Shown here in pieces: positions 60,169 through 64,000 of a stretch of DNA of 64,000 nucleotides. Made by a program: the position numbers and the translations under genes. The stretch is taken from assembly GCF_014323565.1 (NCBI RefSeq), contig NZ_CP058669.1, positions 709,501 through 773,500 of the forward strand, read 5' to 3'. How positions within the stretch are numbered: the first letter of the stretch is position 1; every line of letters starts with the position of its first letter. Source of the stretch: Hyphobacterium sp. CCMP332. GTDB lineage: Bacteria; Pseudomonadota; Alphaproteobacteria; Caulobacterales; Maricaulaceae. Below the pieces are notes generated by a model. That model had not been told where the DNA came from. It worked only from the letters and a program-made list of their open reading frames with translations, and searched no databases.

Positions 60169-60654
60169 TTAGCAAACCGGAATACGCAAGCCGGCCGGAA
60201 GCCGTGTCTCCTGATCCCCGCAGGCCGTGTCCAGTTGCGCTTGTGTCAGGCCCCCGACCCGCTCCATTTCGGCGCCGGAGAGAATAGCGCCGGTCAGATC
60301 CGCACCTGCAAAGTTGGCGCTGCCGAAATAGGCACCGACCAGATTGGCGTTTTGCAGATTGGCGTGGGCGAAACTCGCCCCTGTGAAGCGTCCCCCGAAC
60401 AGATCCGACACCGACAGGTCAGCGCGGCTGAAATTGGCCCCGTTCATGGTGGAGAGACTGAGATTCGCCTGCCGCAGGCGAGCGCCCGACAGGTTCACGT
60501 TCGGCAGGTCCCGATAGGCCAGGTCGGCCTGAAACAGATTACATCCCGCACAGGACGAGCCGGCCTGCACACGGGCAATCTCGCCGGCGTTCTGGCCCAT
60601 GGCCGGTGCTGCGAGCGTAACGATGGCGGCGGCGATGAGTGCAAGGCGTTTCAT
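60169..60654 (-). CDS. Secreted pentapeptide-repeat protein
   Basis: 161 residues from the ATG at 60654 with AAGGGAG upstream. Signal peptide MKRLALIAAAIVTLAAPAMG, then the paired cysteines SSCAGCNLFQ, about 15 repeats such as ANLSL, ADLSV, ADLTG (about 40-130) and the cap GLTQAQLDTACGDQETRLPA, ending in a cysteine. The C-x2-C start and the capped end match the longer protein downstream. Probably a secreted quadrilateral beta-helix of unknown function, transcribed before the larger one with a 71-base gap. Confidence 0.88.
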   Translation of the reverse strand: MKRLALIAAAIVTLAAPAMGQNAGEIARVQAGSSCAGCNLFQADLAYRDLPNVNLSGARLRQANLSLSTMNGANFSRADLSVSDLFGGRFTGASFAHANLQNANLVGAYFGSANFAGADLTGAILSGAEMERVGGLTQAQLDTACGDQETRLPAGLRIPVC

Positions 60655-60784
60655 TCTGGATCGCTCCCTTCAGGATTTCGCCTGAGACGTGCAAGCCCGG
60701 TGCCGGACTCAACTCCCGCATTATTACCGGAATTCGTTGAGTTAATTCTTAATCCGTGTCATTTCAGGGAATAGGGGGAAATCC

Positions 60785-60868
60785 ATGAGTCAGCTTTTGC
60801 GGGAATTGCAGCGCCGGAACGTCATCCGCGTGGCCAGACTTGGCTGTTCCCCGCTGAAGGCCCATTAA
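60785..60868 (+). pseudogene. Truncated N-terminal remnant of a TolB-like/TPR gene
   Basis: A 27-codon frame (MSQLLRELQRRNVIRVARLG then eight more residues, stop TAA at 60866-60868). It aligns with the first 15 residues of the next gene ([17 protein letters not shown]) and then diverges into unrelated sequence. It has the stronger ribosome site (AGGGGGAAA), whereas the intact gene three bases later has only a weak, distant GAAGG. It may be the 5' stump of a lost paralogue, now perhaps serving as a leader peptide for translational coupling. Confidence 0.6.
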
Positions 60869-60871
60869 CGG

Positions 60872-62764
60872 ATGGGACGGTTTCTGCTCGAGCTCAAACG
60901 CCGGAATGTGTACCGGTTTGCCGCCGGGTATCTGGCGGTGGCCTGGGTGACATTCGAGGTGGTGCAGGGTGTCGAGGGCGCCGCCGGCCTGCCGGTCTGG
61001 GCCGATAGCGTGGCGCTGATCCTTCTGGTGGCCGCATTCCCGGTCGTCCTGTTCGTTGCCTGGACGTTCGAATTGACGCCGGACGGCATACGCGCCACGC
61101 GCCGCCTTGATGCCGATGAAGCCGAGGCATTGCCGCCACCGCGCCCCATCGATTATGTGATGATGGGCGGTATTGTGCTGTTTGCAGGCTTGCTCGCCTG
61201 GCAGCCCGTCAGCCACACGATTCGCACCGGCGCACCACCTCTGGCGCGCAATGACAGCGAGGTGAACATTGTAACCCCCGCTGCCGGCACAGCCACCCAG
61301 GCGAGTGAATTGGTGCCGCCAGTGCCGCCGGAACTTTCCGTTGCCGTATTGCCCTTTCTGCCCTTCACCGATGACCGGGATGATGCCTATTTTGCCGATG
61401 GCCTGACCGAGGAAATTCTGAATTCCCTGGCAGCTTTGCCGGATCTGCGCGTGACGTCGCGAACCTCGGCTTTCCAGTTTCGCGGCCGCGACCTGCCGTC
61501 CATTCCGGAAATCGCGGCCAGCCTCGGCGTCGCGCATGTCATGGAAGGATCGGTCCGCCGGTCCGGTGAACAGGTTCGCATCACCGTGCAGCTGATCCGC
61601 GCATCCGACGATGTTCATCTTTGGTCCCAGACCTATGACCGGACCATGGAGAATGTTTTCGAGATACAGGAAGACATCGCTGAGAATGTCGCGGCCGTGC
61701 TTGATGTCGTGCTCAGCGAAGAAAACCGCCGCCAGATGCGCAATTCCGGAACGCGCAATATCGATGCCTTCATCGCATTCCAGCAGGGCCAGCGCCTGTG
61801 GGACCGGGCGCACGAGGAGGAGGACACCAATCGCTTTCTCGAACAGGCAGATGCGTTTTTTGCCCGCGCCACCGAACTCGCGCCGGATTTCTCCGAAGCC
61901 TATCTCCTGCAGAGCGACTGGTACGGTCATCTTCTCAGCGAGGGCACGCTGGCCGACGATGAGGCGGCGCGTGAGCAGGCGCGGGCCCGCCACGGTGAAT
62001 TGCTGCAGCTCGCCTATGATACGGCGACCAGTGACGCAAGGCGCGCCATCGCCTCGGTGAATGACCTGTTATTTGCTGACAACTGGACCTATGCCAGCGA
62101 AACGCTAGAGCTGGCGGTCACGTCGGACATCTGTGCCCATGACAACTGGACCCAGGATTTCGCCTATCTCTACGGCAATCTGGACCAGCGCCTGGCCTAT
62201 GCTGCCCGGCTGGTCGCCTGCGATCCGCTCAACCCCTTAACCCGGCTCTATTATGGCAACACGCTCCTCGTGCGCGGCGATTTTAATGCGGCCCTCGAAT
62301 GGGCCGAGGATTTGAGCGCGCGCGGCATGGATTATGAGGCGGAAGTGATCGGCTTTGATGCGCTCCTGGGCCTCGGCTTGCTGGATGAGGCCGAGGCTCA
62401 ACTGCAGCCGCACTGGGAATGGGAATCGCTCCGGCTGGCCGCCCGCCGCGGCGGCGATACGGCCAGAGAGGCGCTGACGCCATTCCTGTCCGAGGACGCT
62501 GACTGGTTCAATCTCATTCTGCTGGCCTGGATGGGCGACACGGAGGCAGCCAACGCCGTGGCGGCCGAAATCGACGCCCGGCCCTATGGTTATCTTGATC
62601 TGATGACCGCCATCGATTCCTGCCGATGCGGCGCGCCCTTTGATCGCGATGCGGTTCCGGATTTTTCACGCCGTCTGGCTCAGGGCGGTTTCGACTGGCC
62701 GCCGGAAGGCGATCTGGGCTTTCCACGCGTCCCGTTCGGTCGTGTCGAAGTAATTGAAAACTAG
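60872..62764 (+). CDS. Membrane-anchored TolB-like/TPR protein (FlgO-like domain)
   Basis: 630 residues. The N-terminal [21 protein letters not shown] and two or three helices (about 15-33, 46-66, 94-110) anchor it. The TolB-like domain (about 155-285) has [53 protein letters not shown] and [23 protein letters not shown]. The rest (about 290-620) is TPR-like helices. Such proteins often act as accessory domains of adenylate cyclases or as sensors, but no cyclase or kinase domain is present. Ends convergently with nrdJ (four-base overlap). Confidence 0.88.
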   Translation: MGRFLLELKRRNVYRFAAGYLAVAWVTFEVVQGVEGAAGLPVWADSVALILLVAAFPVVLFVAWTFELTPDGIRATRRLDADEAEALPPPRPIDYVMMGGIVLFAGLLAWQPVSHTIRTGAPPLARNDSEVNIVTPAAGTATQASELVPPVPPELSVAVLPFLPFTDDRDDAYFADGLTEEILNSLAALPDLRVTSRTSAFQFRGRDLPSIPEIAASLGVAHVMEGSVRRSGEQVRITVQLIRASDDVHLWSQTYDRTMENVFEIQEDIAENVAAVLDVVLSEENRRQMRNSGTRNIDAFIAFQQGQRLWDRAHEEEDTNRFLEQADAFFARATELAPDFSEAYLLQSDWYGHLLSEGTLADDEAAREQARARHGELLQLAYDTATSDARRAIASVNDLLFADNWTYASETLELAVTSDICAHDNWTQDFAYLYGNLDQRLAYAARLVACDPLNPLTRLYYGNTLLVRGDFNAALEWAEDLSARGMDYEAEVIGFDALLGLGLLDEAEAQLQPHWEWESLRLAARRGGDTAREALTPFLSEDADWFNLILLAWMGDTEAANAVAAEIDARPYGYLDLMTAIDSCRCGAPFDRDAVPDFSRRLAQGGFDWPPEGDLGFPRVPFGRVEVIEN

Positions 62765-63999
62765 CCGCTATTGCTGCCGCTGATCTTGGTCCACCCGCAG
62801 GCCTGACAATCCAGAGTGCCGTCATTCAGGCGCGCAACGGTGAAGTGCCCGCATTCCGGGCAGGGATCGCCATCATAGCTGTCAGGCGGCAGGACGTCCT
62901 GCGCGATCGGCGCCTCGGCCTCCCGCTCGTCCGCCTTGGCCTTGCGCATATCCGCCGTCAGCATGACCACATTGTCGGGCAGCTGGCCGCGTGAAAAGCC
63001 CTTGGAAATATAGCGCAGCGCGTCTTCCTGCAGCGTTTTCTCCCGGGCGACACCGCGGCCGATCCCGCCAGTCATGTCCGGCTGGACCTCGGCCAGATCA
63101 TTGCGCCCCAGATAGGACACGGCCAGTTCACGGAAGAGATAGTCGAGGATGGAGGTGGCATGGCGGATGGAGTCATTGCCTTCCACCTCGCCGGCGGGCT
63201 CGAAGCGCGTGAAGACGAAGGCATCGACGAATTCCTCCAGCGGCACGCCATATTGCAGGGCGATGGAAATCGCGATGGCGAAATTGTTCATCAGCGAACG
63301 GAAGGCCGCGCCTTCCTTGTGCATGTCGATGAAGATTTCACCCAGCTCGCCGCTGTCGAATTCGCCGGTGTGCAGATAGACCTTGTGGCCGCCGACGGTC
63401 GCTTTCTGGATATAGCCCTTGCGGCGATCCGGCATTTTGCGGCGATTGACCGGCTTCTCGACGATCTTCTCGATGATTTTTTCAACGATCCGTTCTTCGC
63501 CGGGCTCCAGGTCTTCGTCAATCTCGTCCAGAAGGCCCGTCAGACCGGCTCCCTGATGCTCGATCTTCAGGCTCGAAAGCCCGGCCTTGCCAGCCTGCCG
63601 CATCAGGCGGGCGACCTGATCCGGCCCGGCATCAGCCGGAAGTGTGAGGATGGCGGGGGCCGGTCCGTTGATGTCAGCTTCCAGAGCTGCTGCGAGCGCG
63701 ATCACGGCGTCCGGTGCAGGGCGCGCAAAAGCGGTCATGGCGCCCTTGTCAGTCAGGCCGAGGCCAAGGTGTTTCAATCCGGTGATGACGCTCGGTCGCA
63801 ATTCCCGGCCGGTGGCGGTCTGCACCAGAACGTCATTCAGGGGCGCGATGCCGCGCGAATCCGCCTCCATCAGACGCGCGACGACGCCCTCGGGCTCTAT
63901 CGCGGAAATGGTGACGCGTGCGCCCGCGGCCAACATCGCCGCCCGGGCGATATCGGCGGCGAGGTTGCGCGCTTCATCGCTGTCATAGGGGAGGCCAAG
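62761..63999 (-). CDS. nrdJ: Vitamin B12-dependent ribonucleotide reductase, C-terminal part (cut by window edge)
   Basis: The frame is open to the right edge, so the start lies outside; about 412 residues are seen of some 1200 expected. [18 protein letters not shown] at the edge, [17 protein letters not shown]-like segment (as [18 protein letters not shown]), [20 protein letters not shown], and [19 protein letters not shown] are class II RNR blocks. The C-terminus [15 protein letters not shown] with CQACGWTK is the redox-active zinc-ribbon-like end. The enzyme makes deoxynucleotides with adenosylcobalamin and so works with or without oxygen. Confidence 0.95.
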   Translation of the reverse strand, partial: LGLPYDSDEARNLAADIARAAMLAAGARVTISAIEPEGVVARLMEADSRGIAPLNDVLVQTATGRELRPSVITGLKHLGLGLTDKGAMTAFARPAPDAVIALAAALEADINGPAPAILTLPADAGPDQVARLMRQAGKAGLSSLKIEHQGAGLTGLLDEIDEDLEPGEERIVEKIIEKIVEKPVNRRKMPDRRKGYIQKATVGGHKVYLHTGEFDSGELGEIFIDMHKEGAAFRSLMNNFAIAISIALQYGVPLEEFVDAFVFTRFEPAGEVEGNDSIRHATSILDYLFRELAVSYLGRNDLAEVQPDMTGGIGRGVAREKTLQEDALRYISKGFSRGQLPDNVVMLTADMRKAKADEREAEAPIAQDVLPPDSYDGDPCPECGHFTVARLNDGTLDCQACGWTKISGSNSG

Positions 64000-64000
64000 C

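Noticed and set aside
60158-60172. TTAG-N7-TTAG, a near CtrA-box
   Set aside because: Both half-sites differ from TTAA, and the site overlaps the stop codon of a pentapeptide gene rather than a promoter.
60764-61993. 409-codon open frame on the minus strand
   Set aside because: Antisense to the TolB-like gene, which has clear domains.
1-64000. tRNA, rRNA, CRISPR array, prophage or insertion sequence
   Set aside because: No cloverleaf-type intergenic sequence, spacer-repeat array, transposase or phage structural gene was seen. Intergenic gaps are short and accounted for.

Overview
The window is a dense (about 95 percent coding), GC-rich (roughly 60 percent) chromosomal segment of an alphaproteobacterium. 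Gene content and order point to the Caulobacterales/Maricaulales group (Hyphomonas- or Maricaulis-like). The lptF-lptG-lptD-surA-pdxA-rsmA block next to gmk/yicC/mltG and pepA-holC is typical of Alphaproteobacteria. A DnaA-related HdaA next to ppk, ppx, rnd and aspS, and a TTAA-N7-TTAA CtrA-like box in front of dnaB, fit the Caulobacter side of that class. This assignment is inference from gene content, not from a marker-gene comparison. I saw no rRNA, tRNA, CRISPR array, insertion sequence or prophage.

Layout. 1-4.6 kb is accessory: the 3' end of a TetR gene, a small membrane protein behind twin palindromic operators, DUF1428, a membrane-anchored LytTR regulator and a secreted S33 hydrolase. 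4.6-8.6 kb holds two copies of one cassette (DUF6249-like membrane protein, sigma-70-family factor, short membrane protein that may be an anti-sigma) around a ParD/ParE pair and an NnrU protein. 8.6-13.1 kb is panB, a YfgM-like TPR protein, bamB and der. 13.3-20.7 kb reads leftward: rpsF-rpsR-rplI, dnaB, radA, cvpA, purF and an SDR. A Phd/ParE toxin-antitoxin pair follows at 20.7-21.3 kb. 22.1-28.1 kb is fatty-acid synthesis (fabD, fabG, acpP, fabF) running into mltG, yicC and gmk. 28.2-35.9 kb reads leftward and builds the outer membrane (lptF, lptG, lptD, surA) with pdxA and rsmA. 36.0-40.0 kb is pepA, holC, three tandem paralogous secreted proteins of unknown function and an I78 inhibitor-like lipoprotein. 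40.1-48.3 kb has an ABC-F ATPase, a DUF2268 protease, ndk, a DUF559 nuclease bracketed by inverted repeats, arfB, a DUF1232 protein, purM-purN, DUF2066 and hdaA. 48.3-53.1 kb is ppk1-ppx and rnd. 53.2-55.8 kb is a leftward TetR-plsC-LplT-like operon. 55.9-64 kb holds an unknown secreted protein, aspS, two pentapeptide-repeat proteins, a TolB-like/TPR protein with a truncated paralogue in front of it, and the 3' part of nrdJ.

Together the core genes cover purine synthesis (purF, purM, purN), replication and its control (dnaB, holC, hdaA, nrdJ, ndk, gmk), envelope assembly (bamB, surA, lptD/F/G, mltG, fab genes, plsC) and translation (rpsF, rpsR, rplI, der, arfB, aspS, rsmA). Operons are tightly packed: many junctions overlap by four bases (ATGA, GTGA or TTGA) or one base (TGATG), which suggests translational coupling and in several cases decides the start codon.

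The most notable non-gene signals are: a family of about 100-bp palindromic repeats, all at convergent gene ends (13.2, 28.1, 40.1 kb); inverted repeats flanking the DUF559 gene (43.5-43.9 kb); a cluster of cell-cycle-type sites before dnaB; and palindromic operators in front of two TetR-linked genes and both toxin-antitoxin pairs.
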